64,000 nt of DNA from Acetobacteraceae bacterium (GTDB lineage: Bacteria > Pseudomonadota > Alphaproteobacteria > Acetobacterales > Acetobacteraceae). Each line of letters opens with the position of its first letter. Positions within the stretch are counted from its first letter, which is position 1. This document shows, in pieces, positions 25,082-34,770 of this stretch. A model generated the notes under the pieces. It had not been told where the DNA came from, searched no databases, and saw only the letters and a program-made list of their open reading frames with translations. The DNA lies in contig PLSD01000053.1 in NCBI GenBank assembly GCA_003164135.1, positions 22,326-86,325 of the forward strand, given 5' to 3'. Both the position numbers and the translations under genes were made by a program.

Positions 25082-26128
25082 ATGCGCATTCTGCACCTAG
25101 TCAATCATTGCGGAAAAGCCAATGGACATGTCAATGTTTCCGTCGACATGGCCTGCACCCAGTCGCGGAACGGCCATGTCGTCGGCTATAGCTGCTCGAA
25201 GGGCGATTTCATCCCGCTGCTTGAACAGGCCGGCGTGAGAGTCTTCAACGTTGAGGAACCACACCGCAACGTGCGGCAGTTCTTCAAGGCACAACGCGAA
25301 CTTTGGTGGGCGGTGAAAACTTTTTGTCCAGATGTCATCCATGTCCACATGGCAGCGCAAAGCGTGCTTATCCAGCCTTACCGTGTGTTGGGCTACAAGG
25401 TTGTCACCACCGTGCATAACGAGTTCGACCGTTCCGTCTGGCTCATGGGGCTCGCCTCGCGGATCGTCACGGTGAGCAAGGCTGGGTACGAGGGTATGGT
25501 CCGCCGCGGGTTTAGCCGTAAAAAAATCAGGATCGTGCTCAACGGCTCAGTCGGCTCGCCGCGCCTGAAGCAGGAGTTTGCGCCGGCCGAGATCCAGCAT
25601 CCGGCCATCGTCACTGTCGGCGGTATGCATCCACGCAAAGGAATCAGCGATCTTCTTGAGGCTTTCAGCATCGTCAGGGAAACCTATCCCGAGGCACATC
25701 TCTATCTACTCGGCGAGGGGCCATGCCAGGAGGAGTATGAAGCGACCGCCAAATCCCTCAATCTCGAGTACAGCGCGCATTTTCTTGGCTTTCGCGACGA
25801 TCCGCGCGAATATCTCTCTGCGGCGGATATTTTCGTGCTCGCCTCTCATTCAGATCCCGGTCCGCTGGTGATTGCGGAGGCGCGCAATGCCGGTTGCGCT
25901 ATTGTTGCAACGAATGTCGATGGCATCCCGGAGATGCTTGATCACGGTGCGGCGGGCCTGCTGGTGCCGCCCAGAGACCCCATGACCCTCGCCGCCGCCA
26001 TCGAGGGGCTGCTGGCAGACCGTGCCAAGCTGAAGAAATATTCAGATATGGCCCGTAGGAATGTCGAGCGCTTCACTATCTCCCGGGTCTGCCAGGAAAT
26101 GGACGAGGTGTATCGAGAACTCGTCTGA
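25082..26128 (+). CDS. Glycosyltransferase family 4
   Basis: The 348-residue protein starts MRILHLVNHCGKANGHVNVS, an N-terminal nucleotide-fold strand with a glycine-rich loop. It has DVIHVHMAAQS near residue 85 and VVTTVHNEFDRS. The donor domain has AIVTVGGMHPRKGISDLLEA near residue 180 and SDPGPLVIAEARNAG near residue 260 with E-x7-E type acidic residues. The start at 25082 is chosen over 25010 because AAGGAA lies 5 nt upstream and the family begins there. It ends back to back with the convergent GT2 gene, with no gap. Donor sugar unknown. Confidence 0.88.
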   Translation: MRILHLVNHCGKANGHVNVSVDMACTQSRNGHVVGYSCSKGDFIPLLEQAGVRVFNVEEPHRNVRQFFKAQRELWWAVKTFCPDVIHVHMAAQSVLIQPYRVLGYKVVTTVHNEFDRSVWLMGLASRIVTVSKAGYEGMVRRGFSRKKIRIVLNGSVGSPRLKQEFAPAEIQHPAIVTVGGMHPRKGISDLLEAFSIVRETYPEAHLYLLGEGPCQEEYEATAKSLNLEYSAHFLGFRDDPREYLSAADIFVLASHSDPGPLVIAEARNAGCAIVATNVDGIPEMLDHGAAGLLVPPRDPMTLAAAIEGLLADRAKLKKYSDMARRNVERFTISRVCQEMDEVYRELV

Positions 26129-27055
26129 CTACAGCGCTAGCACACGCTCCGGGTTGCACCGCAGGCGCAGAATGTCGAGGATGGCGAGCCAGTTTCCCTT
26201 GCAGCGGCCAGCGCGGTCGATGAACGGTTCCGGGTAGATGAGCCTGGCATGGTTTGCCAGAAAATTCTTGGCCATCAGGCGCAATGCCTTCGCGGGGCGC
26301 ATCGTCCGCTTGCGCACCAGATAGATGGGATTGACCATCTGCGAATAGCCGAGCGCGATGCCGCGCGTGCGCCCCTTGTTGACGCCGCGATGGATGCCGG
26401 CGAAGGCAGTCGTTTTCACCGTGCGGCCAAGTTTCATCATTTGTCCTGTGAAATCCACATCCTCCTGCCAGCCGTAGAGCGGCAGGGTCTCGTCGAAGCG
26501 CAGGCTTCCGACCGCTTGGCTGCGGAACGCCATATTGCAGCCATAGAGTTCGCTGGTCGGCACGATCTCCGGCGGTAATCTAGCTGCACTCTCATGCGCA
26601 CGCACCGCCGTCACGGCATCGCCATAGGGAATGCCGCCCTGTTTCACGCCATCGCGCAGCACGTGGCCGGTGGTGCCAACTATGTCAGGATATTCCTGAA
26701 ACAGCCTAGCGATTCCGGCGAGTACGTCATCGGCGGGCACAAAATCATCGTCGAAAAATACCACGACGTCGGAAATCGGCAAGGCGCGTTCCAACCCGCG
26801 GTTACGTTGCCGGGTCAAGCCTTTTGGTCCCATGACGATCTCGGCATTGGCGGGGAGGTTGAGCGGCAGATCGGCTGGAATTTCAACGGAGAGGATGACG
26901 GCGGATGGCGCCAGGCTTTGGCTGGCCAGATGCGTGAGCAGCTGCCCGATCTCCTCGCTCCGGCGGATGGAGGCCACGATCACGGCAACGCGCAGCGGTG
27001 CAACCGTGCTCACTCTGGCCGGCGCGCCGGCTAAGTGTTCAGGGCTAAAAAGCAT
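26129..27055 (-). CDS. Glycosyltransferase family 2
   Basis: The 308-residue product has a GT-A fold pattern: RVAVIVASIRRSEEIGQLL near the N-terminus, the metal-binding DVVVFFDDDFVPADD near residue 100, and LYGWQEDVDFTGQM with the catalytic-base type ED near residue 195. These are inverting transferases of surface polysaccharides. The ATG at 27055 overlaps the end of the sugar-phosphate transferase gene by 11 nt, so both are one operon; a TTG at 27076 is less likely. The C-terminal part is basic and may associate with the membrane. Confidence 0.85.
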   Translation of the reverse strand: MLFSPEHLAGAPARVSTVAPLRVAVIVASIRRSEEIGQLLTHLASQSLAPSAVILSVEIPADLPLNLPANAEIVMGPKGLTRQRNRGLERALPISDVVVFFDDDFVPADDVLAGIARLFQEYPDIVGTTGHVLRDGVKQGGIPYGDAVTAVRAHESAARLPPEIVPTSELYGCNMAFRSQAVGSLRFDETLPLYGWQEDVDFTGQMMKLGRTVKTTAFAGIHRGVNKGRTRGIALGYSQMVNPIYLVRKRTMRPAKALRLMAKNFLANHARLIYPEPFIDRAGRCKGNWLAILDILRLRCNPERVLAL

Positions 27056-28562
27056 TTTTGCCGAAGAACCCGACAAAGGCCGTCTTTACTAGAATCTTGA
27101 GGTCGAGGATGAAGGACCAGTTGTCGATGTAATAGAGATCATGCGCCACGCGCTGCTCGATCTGCTGCAGTGTCTCAGTTGGGCCGCGCCAGCCATTCAC
27201 CTGCGCCCAACCGGTGATGCCCGGCTTTACCCGGTGCCGTGCCGCATATTCCTGCACGGCGTCGAAATAAAGTTGCCCCGCCGCCGTTGCTTCCGCCATG
27301 TGCGGCCGGGGCCCGACCATGGACATGTCGCCAAGCAGCACGTTGAAGAGTTGCGGCAGCTCATCCAGGCTCAGCTTGCGCATCAACTGCCCGAACACGA
27401 AAATGCGCGGGTCGTTGCGCACGGTCAGCTTACCGGTATTGCAAGCGGTGACGTGCATGGAGCGGAACTTGAAGACATTGAATTCGCGGTTGCGGTATCC
27501 GATGCGCGGCTGGCGGAACAGCACGGGGCCGGGGCTGGTGAGCTTGATGCCTAGCGCGCAGCCGAGCATCACCGGCCCAAATAGCAACAGTGCCAGCCCT
27601 GCCGCCAGTTTGTCGAACACCGCCTTGACCAGCCGGCCGGAACGCTCAATCGGCAGGTCGCGGATCGACATCAGATGCACACCCGGCAGTTCGCCCAGCG
27701 GCGCGCGCCAGCCGCGCGGTGTCTCCAGTGCCAGCGGGCCCGGCAGCAGGGCAATCTTCAGCGGCTGCGGGCTGAGCCGCCGCACCAGGCCGCGCATGAC
27801 CTCGTTGTTCTGCAACGGTAGCGCCACCACGACCGTGTCGATCTCGTGACGTTTATGATAGGCGAGCAGATCGTCAATATCGCCGCACACCGGCACGCCG
27901 GCAATCATGCGTGCCGGTGTGGCTTGCTCCTGCTCGTCGAACACCGCCTTCACGCGCACCCCGAGCCGGTCGGCCCGAACGCGCGCGATGAACTGCGCGG
28001 CCAGCTCGGTGGCGCCAACCACCACGACATCATGCACCAGCAGTTCCTGTTCGACCCCGTACCGGAACAGCAGCGTCAGTGAGTAGCGCGCACACAATAG
28101 CGCGAGGCCGCCAGCGGCGCACCACAGGATTGTTGCCTCCAGGTTGTTGCGTATATGAAAATGAAAATCAGAGGTTGTATTCCGGGTCGATACCGCATCG
28201 ATCACCAATACCGCCGTGAGCAGGTACGCCCAGGCCTTCGCGAAGGCGCGCAGAAGCAACCGAAAATTGCCGAGGACCTCCACGCGGTACATCTCAACAT
28301 TGTACAGCAGCAGCAGCGCAATCAGGATCAGGCCGCTCTGCGTGGCGAGATCATCCTGTAAATATAAGGAGGAAACGAAACCAAGCCGGCCCAGGGAGAT
28401 GTTGAGCCCGGTAAGCACCACAAGATCCACGCCCGCGGCCAGAAAGGCGAAGACATGCGGCGAGACGGCCGGCAGATAGCGCCCAAGCCCGCTCGCGCCG
28501 CTGGCGGTAAAGTCTGGTGGTGCATTAATGAAAAGCGTTCGTGCCGCCGAATTCTCGCTCAT
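27045..28562 (-). CDS. Undecaprenyl-phosphate sugar-1-phosphate transferase (WcaJ/GumD/PssY type)
   Basis: The 505-residue protein starts repeat-unit synthesis by moving a sugar-1-phosphate from a UDP-sugar to undecaprenyl phosphate. Four or five N-terminal helices are followed by a CoA-binding-like domain (VVVVGATELAAQFIARVRAD) and a C-terminal catalytic domain. The latter has KVFDKLAAGLALLLFGPVM, then FRQPRIGYRNREFNVFKFRSMH and LMRKLSLDELPQLFNVLLGD. This is the large two-part form typical of glucose- or galactose-1-phosphate starters. An internal ATG at 28562 is used, as GGGGTG lies just upstream. It is transcribed with the GT2 gene. Confidence 0.92.
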   Translation of the reverse strand: MSENSAARTLFINAPPDFTASGASGLGRYLPAVSPHVFAFLAAGVDLVVLTGLNISLGRLGFVSSLYLQDDLATQSGLILIALLLLYNVEMYRVEVLGNFRLLLRAFAKAWAYLLTAVLVIDAVSTRNTTSDFHFHIRNNLEATILWCAAGGLALLCARYSLTLLFRYGVEQELLVHDVVVVGATELAAQFIARVRADRLGVRVKAVFDEQEQATPARMIAGVPVCGDIDDLLAYHKRHEIDTVVVALPLQNNEVMRGLVRRLSPQPLKIALLPGPLALETPRGWRAPLGELPGVHLMSIRDLPIERSGRLVKAVFDKLAAGLALLLFGPVMLGCALGIKLTSPGPVLFRQPRIGYRNREFNVFKFRSMHVTACNTGKLTVRNDPRIFVFGQLMRKLSLDELPQLFNVLLGDMSMVGPRPHMAEATAAGQLYFDAVQEYAARHRVKPGITGWAQVNGWRGPTETLQQIEQRVAHDLYYIDNWSFILDLKILVKTAFVGFFGKNAF

Positions 28563-29084
28563 GACCACACCCCAAAAGCCAAGACAGCGCCAGCCGGGCA
28601 ATATAACCTTGTCGCAAAAACCTAGGTAGAGATCTGAATTATTCAGAAGTCATCAAATCAGCCAGACGTGAGTGACTTCGCAAGTGCAGCAAAGCCGATA
28701 GAATGGCCGGGAGTCAAGCATTTTTTAAGGAATAAGAGGCGGGTGGATGGATGATTATATAACTGAACCGGATCAAACCTATGATTCTTCAATGAATAAG
28801 GTCTCAGGCTATCCAAAATTATTTAACACGGCTGAAAAATTTTTGTGTTATTTAGTAAGGCGACTTACACATTGTGAACGGATCATGGTGATGGCTTGGA
28901 GGTTTCCTTACGTAACGGTAATTCACGGCTCCGCGCAAGCTTACCGTGCGTCCGCCCGGCCCCGGTTTCACCTGGTACCGTGGTGGCTGGAATCTTCCGG
29001 CACGCCGTTTCACTCGTGCCGTGGCCAAGAGCGAATTTATCCAGGTCCGTCCGGGTCTGTTACAAATTCTGCCGAGATGGCCCG
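28563..29084. other. Divergent promoter region between the sugar-phosphate transferase and an acyltransferase
   Basis: About 520 bases. The stretch 28600-28900 is AT-rich and likely carries promoters for both divergent genes. Two weak ORFs exist. One at 28747-29088 ends in an ATGA overlap with the acyltransferase start but has poor codon use. One of 56 codons at 28946-29116 has GC-rich third positions but overlaps that start. Neither has a known domain, so no gene is called. Confidence 0.4.
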
Positions 29085-30149
29085 ATGACGCAGACGCGCC
29101 ATTATCTCGCGCTTGACGGGTTGCGCGGTATCGCCGCACTCGCGGTGGTTTCATTGCATGTCGCGGAATATTTCCGCCTGCCGGTGCAGCCGGGCCACGC
29201 TTATCTCGCGGTGGATTTCTTTTTCATGCTGAGCGGCTTCGTCATCGCCCATGCCTATGAGTCCCGGCTGCGCCGCGGCATGGGCGTGGCGCGTTTCCTG
29301 GCCGTCCGGCTCATCCGTTTGCAGCCGCTGGTGCTGTTGGGCGTGGCACTGGGCACCGGCGCCTATCTGCTGCATGGCGGCACCGGTGTCGCCAGCGTAC
29401 TGCTGGCGGCGGCCGCCAACGCGCTGCTACTGCCCTCGCCCTTCCTGCTGTGGCTGCGCCCTTGGGCCTTTCCGTTGGACACGCCGCTCTGGTCGCTGGC
29501 CTTCGAGATATGGATCAATCTTCTCTACGCGCTTTCATTCCGCCTGCTCACCCGCCGGACGCTCGGCTTGGCGCTGGCGCTGGGCGCCGGGCTCGTGCTC
29601 GCGGTGTCGCTCACCCATGGCGGGCTCAATGTCGGCTTTGCCTGGCAGGATTTCCCGCTCGGGAGCGCGCGGGTGCTGTTTCCCTTCGTCATGGGCGTGA
29701 TGCTCTCGCGGTACGCCGGCATGGGTGCGTGGCGCCCGGCCTGGGCGCATGCGCTATGCGTGCCGCTGCTGGTCATCCTATGCGCCCCCGCCTTCGGCGG
29801 CGGTTGGTACGATTCCGCTGCGGTGCTGCTGCTGTTTCCAGCCCTGCTGCTGGCGGCCGCCCACGCCCCCGCCAGCCGGCACCTCGACCCGCTCTGGCGG
29901 TGGCTCGGGCTGGTCTCCTACCCGGTCTACGTGGTGCATTACCCGTTCGTGGTTGTGGTCTCCAACCTGCTCAAATCGGCCCATGCTGGTCCCGCCGCTG
30001 CTTGGGCTGGGGCAGGGGCGACGATTCTGCTGGTCGTGGTTTTCGCGGCGCTGGCCGAAAAATTCTACGACGCGCCGGTGCGCGCCTGGGCGTCACGACG
30101 CCCGTCCGTGTCCACTACCGGTGCAGGATATGATAAAGCAACCAGATGA
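29085..30149 (+). CDS. Acyltransferase family 3 membrane protein
   Basis: A 354-residue protein with about ten helices and an intact signature: HYLALDGLRGIAALAVVSLH with the catalytic histidine, then FFFMLSGFVIAHAYESRL and the arginine segment FLAVRLIRLQPLVLLG. It would O-acylate a sugar of the polymer, probably with acetyl. The ATG at 29085 is chosen over a TTG at 28896, since the family starts just before the YLDGLRG-like motif. It is the third member of this family in the region and is compact. Its 3' end overlaps a small convergent gene by 35 nt. Confidence 0.88.
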   Translation: MTQTRHYLALDGLRGIAALAVVSLHVAEYFRLPVQPGHAYLAVDFFFMLSGFVIAHAYESRLRRGMGVARFLAVRLIRLQPLVLLGVALGTGAYLLHGGTGVASVLLAAAANALLLPSPFLLWLRPWAFPLDTPLWSLAFEIWINLLYALSFRLLTRRTLGLALALGAGLVLAVSLTHGGLNVGFAWQDFPLGSARVLFPFVMGVMLSRYAGMGAWRPAWAHALCVPLLVILCAPAFGGGWYDSAAVLLLFPALLLAAAHAPASRHLDPLWRWLGLVSYPVYVVHYPFVVVVSNLLKSAHAGPAAAWAGAGATILLVVVFAALAEKFYDAPVRAWASRRPSVSTTGAGYDKATR

Positions 30150-30369
30150 TCCCCGCCCACAGCACCAGCGAGGCCAGCGCCATGACGGCCAGCGCCGGGC
30201 CGGAAGGCAGGTGGGGGCCGGCAAGAAAATCCCGCCAGCGCCGCGCCACAGGGCCCGGTGCTGTATCCTCCCGGCCGGTGCCAGGCGCGGCTTTATAGCC
30301 AGCAACTTTGCCGTCCGCCTTCCGGGTGCCGCCAAGCTGCTGTACCATGTGCCGTGTCGCCATTTCCAT
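30115..30369 (-). CDS. Small membrane protein with C-terminal helix (hypothetical)
   Basis: This 84-residue ORF has a polar N-terminal half and a single C-terminal hydrophobic helix (LAVMALASLVLWAGIIWLLY) ending with HILHR, so it would be tail-anchored in the inner membrane. The ATG at 30369 is one option; an in-frame TTG at 30396 would add nine residues. It overlaps the convergent acyltransferase 3' end. I do not recognise a family. The clear helix raises confidence that it is expressed. Confidence 0.42.
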   Translation of the reverse strand: MEMATRHMVQQLGGTRKADGKVAGYKAAPGTGREDTAPGPVARRWRDFLAGPHLPSGPALAVMALASLVLWAGIIWLLYHILHR

Positions 30370-30627
30370 TGTGGCCGGAGGAAAAATTTCTATCAATTCC
30401 GGGTTTAGATAACGTTAACACCATGACACCAAAGGTTGAATCCTAGTGGCTCAGGCTCGGCGAACTATAGGGATGTCACATCATTCACGTCAAATCACGG
30501 CTGCGTGCGGCAAATTCGTGAAAAAGCAGTAATAAACGCAAGAATTGTTGTGAAGCATTGCCGCCGTGAGATAAACATCTCAGGCGCGGCGCTCGGCCGT
30601 GCCGGACCGGAAATCCTGGGGGTGAAG

Positions 30628-33252
30628 ATGAGCGGGACCTCCTCTCTCGACAGCGTTATGGCGACCGTTTCAACGGGCAGCGGCAAGACCCAGGAGTTGG
30701 TGCCGCTCTCCTCGGCCTCCGGCATTAGCGGCACCTTCGTGCCGGTCAGCCCGGTGGGCAGCATCGGCGCCAGCCCGCTCGCCGTGTATAACTGGGACCC
30801 TGCCACGCAGCTCGCCGGGTTTCTCGCATCACTTGCCGCGAGACAGGGGGCGCGCATCGTCACGGTCGGCGATTCCACCACGCTCGGTTTTGGCAGCGCG
30901 GCAGAGGGGTTCCGCGGCCTTTCCTATCCGGCCGAGCTGGCGCAGGCGCTCACCGGCCTCGGCGTCTCCGCGCAATCCGACAATTTTCTCGGCCAGGGCA
31001 ACGAGAACGGCGATACCACGGATGAGCGGGTGAGCCTCTCCGGCGGCGCCGCCTATGTTGGCTTGTACGATGCCGGCGGCCAGGTCATCGAGACCACTGC
31101 GGCGGGGCAGGCCATCAGCTTCACGCTCAACACGCCGGGCGAATACAACCAGCTCTCGGTCTCCTATGTCGATGCCGGCAGTGGCTCCATCACCGTCTCG
31201 GTGGACGGCACGGCGGTGGGTACGCTGCAATTTGGCAATTCTGGCAACACGCTGTCGCAGACCATCGCGATCCCAGCCGGGCTGCATGGCGAGGTCACGC
31301 TCACAGCCAATTCCGCAAGCCCTACCTATATCCAGGGCGCCGCCTTCTCCAGCAGTACTAGCAATCAGGTGCAGATTTTCAATGCGGCCATCGGTGGCTG
31401 GGGGGCGGGCAACGCCAACACCAGCGTGTTCAACGGCCAGGTGCTGCACGGCTCCGCGGAAGGATTCGGCCAGGTGGCCGGCACTGCCGCACTCTCCCCC
31501 AACCTCGCGCTCATCGATCTCGGACTCAACGACATCACCGGCTTCACCAATAACGGCGTGCCGGTGCCAGCCGCCACCATCGCCGCCAACATAGAACAGA
31601 TCATCGCCACCTACCGCGCCATCGGCTGCGATGTCATCCTGGTCCTTCCCCAGCCCTTCTCGGACCCCACCTACGCCGCCGGCCTGCCCGCCCTGCGCGC
31701 CGCGCTGGAGCAGGTCTCACTGGCCGATAACGTGCCCATCATCGATCTCTCCGCCACCTATGGCAACAATTTCGCCGCCCTGAACGCCGCCGGGCTGATG
31801 TCCGACAATCTCCACCCGGACGCCACGCTCTACGCAGACATCGGCACGCAGATTGCCAACCTGCTGGCCAACGCCATCAACGGCACCGGCACTCCCACCG
31901 CCGCCACCGTGCAGGGCACCAGCGGCAACGACACGCTGAGCAGCAGCGCCGCCACCAGCACGCTCATCGGTAATGGCGGCAGCGACACCTACAATGTAGC
32001 CGCCGGGGCCAGCGCCACCACCATCATCAACGGCGCCAGCACGCTGCCCGCGGGCGCGCTGGATTTCAGCGGCCTCTCCTACAACCAGCTCTGGTTTGGA
32101 CAGTCCGGCGAAAACCTGGCCATCACCGTGCTCGGCACCGGCCAGTCGGTGGTGGTGCAGAATTGGTTCCTCCAGGCCGGCAGCGAACTGGCGGACCTCA
32201 CCACCAGCGACGGCACGCTGCTGGCCGCCAATGTCGCGGCGTTGACCACCGCCATGCAGGCGTTCCTCACGCTCAACCCAGGCTTCAACCCGGCCACATC
32301 CAGCGCCACCAGCCTGGCGGATTCACTCTTCGCCGGCACGCTCGCCAGCGCCGTGCAGGCCAATTGGACCACAAGCGGCATCAGCCCGCCTTGTTTCTGT
32401 CCTGGCACCCTCATCGCTACGCCGGGCGGTCCTGTACCGGTGGAAAATCTCCGTGCCGGTGATCTCGTCACCACCATGTATGCCGGCCGGCAACGGATCA
32501 AATGGATCGGGCGGCGCACTTACAAGGGCGCCTTCGCCAATACGCCTCTCACGTTGCCCATTTGCCTCCTGCCCGGCGCCATCGCGGATGGGATTCCGGC
32601 CCGCGAGCTGCGTGTGTCCCCAGGTCATGCCATCGTCCTGGAGGGTTGGCTGGTCTATGCCGCACGGTTGGTCAACGACGGCGCCATCTTTCAGCACGCT
32701 GCCCAGGAGAGCGTTACCTATTTCCATATCGAGCTGGACACCCACGAAATCATTTTCGCGGAGGATTGCCCGGTGGAGAGCTATCGGGAGGAAGGCCAGC
32801 GCCGCCAGTTCGAAAATGCCGGCGAGTATGAGCAGTTGTATCCCGGCCCCGAGACCGCGCTAACTCTGTGCCTGCCGCGCCTGGAAGGCGGCTTCGCGCT
32901 GGATGCCGTCCTGCGCCGGCTTGCCGCGCGCGCTGGCGGCGTTGTCCCGGGGGCGGGTGATGGTGGCCTGCGCGGCTATGTGGACGTCGCCGGGCCACGC
33001 CGCTGTGCCGGCTGGGCGCAAGCCGAGGCAGCGCCGGAAGCGCCGGTCTGCCTCGATATTTTTGTGGATCAGCGCCGTGCCGGGCGGGTGCTTGCCAACC
33101 GCTACCGCGGGGACTTGCGCGCCGCAGGGCTGGGCAGTGGCAACCATGGCTTTGAACTGGACTTGCCGGACGGCATTCGAGGCACCAGCGAGGTGCGCCG
33201 CGCCAGTGACCAGGCCGTGCTGCGCTTAAGCACGGCCGCTAGCCAACCATAA
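30628..33252 (+). CDS. SGNH/GDSL hydrolase with RTX-like segment and C-terminal Hint domain
   Basis: The 874-residue product has three parts. Residues about 75-415 form an SGNH esterase: GDS with the nucleophile S83, a GGWGAGNA turn, GLND at 299-302, and D393/H396 in SDNLHPD. Residues about 430-470 resemble calcium-binding RTX repeats (GTSGNDTL, LIGNGGSDTYNV). From C589 comes a Hint_2-type domain, CFCPGTLIATPGGPVPVENL, with LRVSPGHAIVLEGW. There is no Sec signal, so a type I secretion route is likely. The start at 30628 has GGGGGTG just upstream; the ORF extends to 30436 without a ribosome site. It may de-esterify a polysaccharide or lipid outside the cell; the Hint part may cut or attach the protein. 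Confidence 0.82.
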   Translation: MSGTSSLDSVMATVSTGSGKTQELVPLSSASGISGTFVPVSPVGSIGASPLAVYNWDPATQLAGFLASLAARQGARIVTVGDSTTLGFGSAAEGFRGLSYPAELAQALTGLGVSAQSDNFLGQGNENGDTTDERVSLSGGAAYVGLYDAGGQVIETTAAGQAISFTLNTPGEYNQLSVSYVDAGSGSITVSVDGTAVGTLQFGNSGNTLSQTIAIPAGLHGEVTLTANSASPTYIQGAAFSSSTSNQVQIFNAAIGGWGAGNANTSVFNGQVLHGSAEGFGQVAGTAALSPNLALIDLGLNDITGFTNNGVPVPAATIAANIEQIIATYRAIGCDVILVLPQPFSDPTYAAGLPALRAALEQVSLADNVPIIDLSATYGNNFAALNAAGLMSDNLHPDATLYADIGTQIANLLANAINGTGTPTAATVQGTSGNDTLSSSAATSTLIGNGGSDTYNVAAGASATTIINGASTLPAGALDFSGLSYNQLWFGQSGENLAITVLGTGQSVVVQNWFLQAGSELADLTTSDGTLLAANVAALTTAMQAFLTLNPGFNPATSSATSLADSLFAGTLASAVQANWTTSGISPPCFCPGTLIATPGGPVPVENLRAGDLVTTMYAGRQRIKWIGRRTYKGAFANTPLTLPICLLPGAIADGIPARELRVSPGHAIVLEGWLVYAARLVNDGAIFQHAAQESVTYFHIELDTHEIIFAEDCPVESYREEGQRRQFENAGEYEQLYPGPETALTLCLPRLEGGFALDAVLRRLAARAGGVVPGAGDGGLRGYVDVAGPRRCAGWAQAEAAPEAPVCLDIFVDQRRAGRVLANRYRGDLRAAGLGSGNHGFELDLPDGIRGTSEVRRASDQAVLRLSTAASQP

Positions 33253-34770
33253 GGAGTGGCTTAGGCAGCGCAAGTTGCTCGTCGGAAAATCGTCCCACTT
33301 GTCCCAGCCGGATTCCGGCGCGCAAAGCATCCCGCCGCTGGCGCTGCGTCGGCTGATTGCGTCCGTCGGGGCCGGCGATGCGCGCACCGCTTTCGCTGCT
33401 GCTCTACAGGCTGTACGAGGCGCGTCTGGCATCAGGTCACCGCGCGCGCGTATTGTTGAGAAAGGCCGGCTGAAAGGCGGCATCTTCCCGCAAATCGCAA
33501 CAAACGGCAGAGAGACGGCCGCCGGAAACACGGAAAATGATAGACTCGCCAATGTCCCAAACTCAAAAAGTGGCTATTTCCTTGGCAAAAGGAGTAGATT
33601 AGCCGTTCATCGGGGAAATCTCGAATTAAATAATTCAATCGAAATCAGAAGTCTGATCGCCATAATAGATAAGGATGCCGGCTTCGAGTCTCTGCCGTAT
33701 TTTGTGTTTCTAGCATTGACCCTTGCGCTGATGGTTAGTGCCAGGGAGTCGCAAGCCTCACCTTCCAAACCACCGGGGCAGCAAGGGCGGAGTTCGTTTG
33801 CACATATGCCGCGGTATCCCGTGCCGGAGAGTTACAAGGCGGCGACCCGGCAGCGGCATGAGGTTTATAGCCGGCTTTTAAGCCAGTTGCATGGGCATGC
33901 GCAGCGGGAGTTGGAAAGTGAGGAACGAGCCTGGAACCATGACCGTCACAGAATTTGCGCCAAGACCACCAATTATGGTTGCGCCACGACGCTGACCGAG
34001 ATCCGAGCTTGAGCTACACTTTCTTGTAGAGCCGCCGCTTTTTGAAATGCCTTTCCATCGATTCAAGCTCAGGGGTGGAGATCTTGGAGATGAATATGTC
34101 TGCGTCGTGCACTACGTTACGCGGGCACGTCAGCGCGATCCCATCGGTCTCAAGAACCGGGCTGACTGGGATAAGAAGTTCATGGCGTTTCCCGCCCCCT
34201 TTTGCCCGGTGGACGTCGGCGGCGCGATCATAACGGCGGATGGCATCTGTTACGTGACCGCGCCGCTAACACCGTCGCCCGCTGAACACGAGTGGAGAAC
34301 TCTGAAAAGGCTTCTGCCGCTCGGCGCACCTTACCCGTGCTGGCCGCATTCGGAAACATCTCCAGGCTGTTGCATCGACCGGTTGAACCCACCGGGGCTA
34401 TCTTTTGATGCGCAAGCGCCAGGCGAAACTGGGCATTGATATCGCCGCGCTCACGCCCCTGCCCGTCATAGCCTATCCAGCGTCTCAGGCGGGCGGAAAG
34501 TGGCCAAAAGGAGCCCAGTTCACCACCTGGGGGATGTAGCCGTGACGCCCCCCCCGAGGCAGTAAGGTTAGCCCCACAGAGAAGGATGAAAGATCAACTA
34601 AGCAGCCACGATCTTTCGCCGCGTGTGACTACCTGCGCACGTATCCGCGCGAGGGGGTAAAAAGGCATCACGAAGTTGTGATAATAGCCTATCTCCCGGC
34701 AGCCGATGTTGCTGTTTTGTAGCTATCTCGCCGGGCGGTCGATTTTTTTGCCTGTAACCCATTGAAATCA
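33253..34770. other. Decayed region between the Hint protein gene and tRNA-Arg
   Basis: About 1.5 kb with no intact gene of known family. It holds a broken LprI-like fragment (33675-34012), a 130-residue ORF at 34047-34439 without a ribosome site or known domain, and several AT-rich patches (for example 33540-33690). The remains of small genes next to a tRNA suggest past insertion and decay. No transposase, integrase or direct repeat of the tRNA end was found. Confidence 0.5.
33675..34012 (+). pseudogene. LprI-like (DUF1311) gene fragment with probable frameshift
   Basis: From 33731 an open frame encodes a region like the C-terminal half of LprI-type secreted proteins, with QRELESEERAWNHDRHRIC, then a second cysteine in NYGCATTLTEIRA, and it stops abruptly there. 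Upstream in another frame, an ATG at 33675 begins MPASSLCRILCF and hits a stop. Adding one T to the TTT run near 33708 would join it to FLALTLALMVSARESQA, giving a normal signal peptide. I infer a one-base deletion. LprI proteins bind lysozyme or act in the periplasm. The homology is weak and the start lacks a good ribosome site. Confidence 0.35.

Noticed and set aside
28747..29088. 113-residue ORF ending in ATGA overlap with the acyltransferase
   Set aside because: The overlap is attractive, but composition changes abruptly along it and no domain is seen; the overlap may be chance.
33379..33468. Short frame MRAPLSLLLYRLYEARLA resembling a membrane-associated enzyme start
   Set aside because: It stops after about 31 codons and no continuation in another frame matches a known family.
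34047..34439. 130-residue ORF before tRNA-Arg
   Set aside because: No ribosome site and no recognisable domain; kept only as part of the decayed region.
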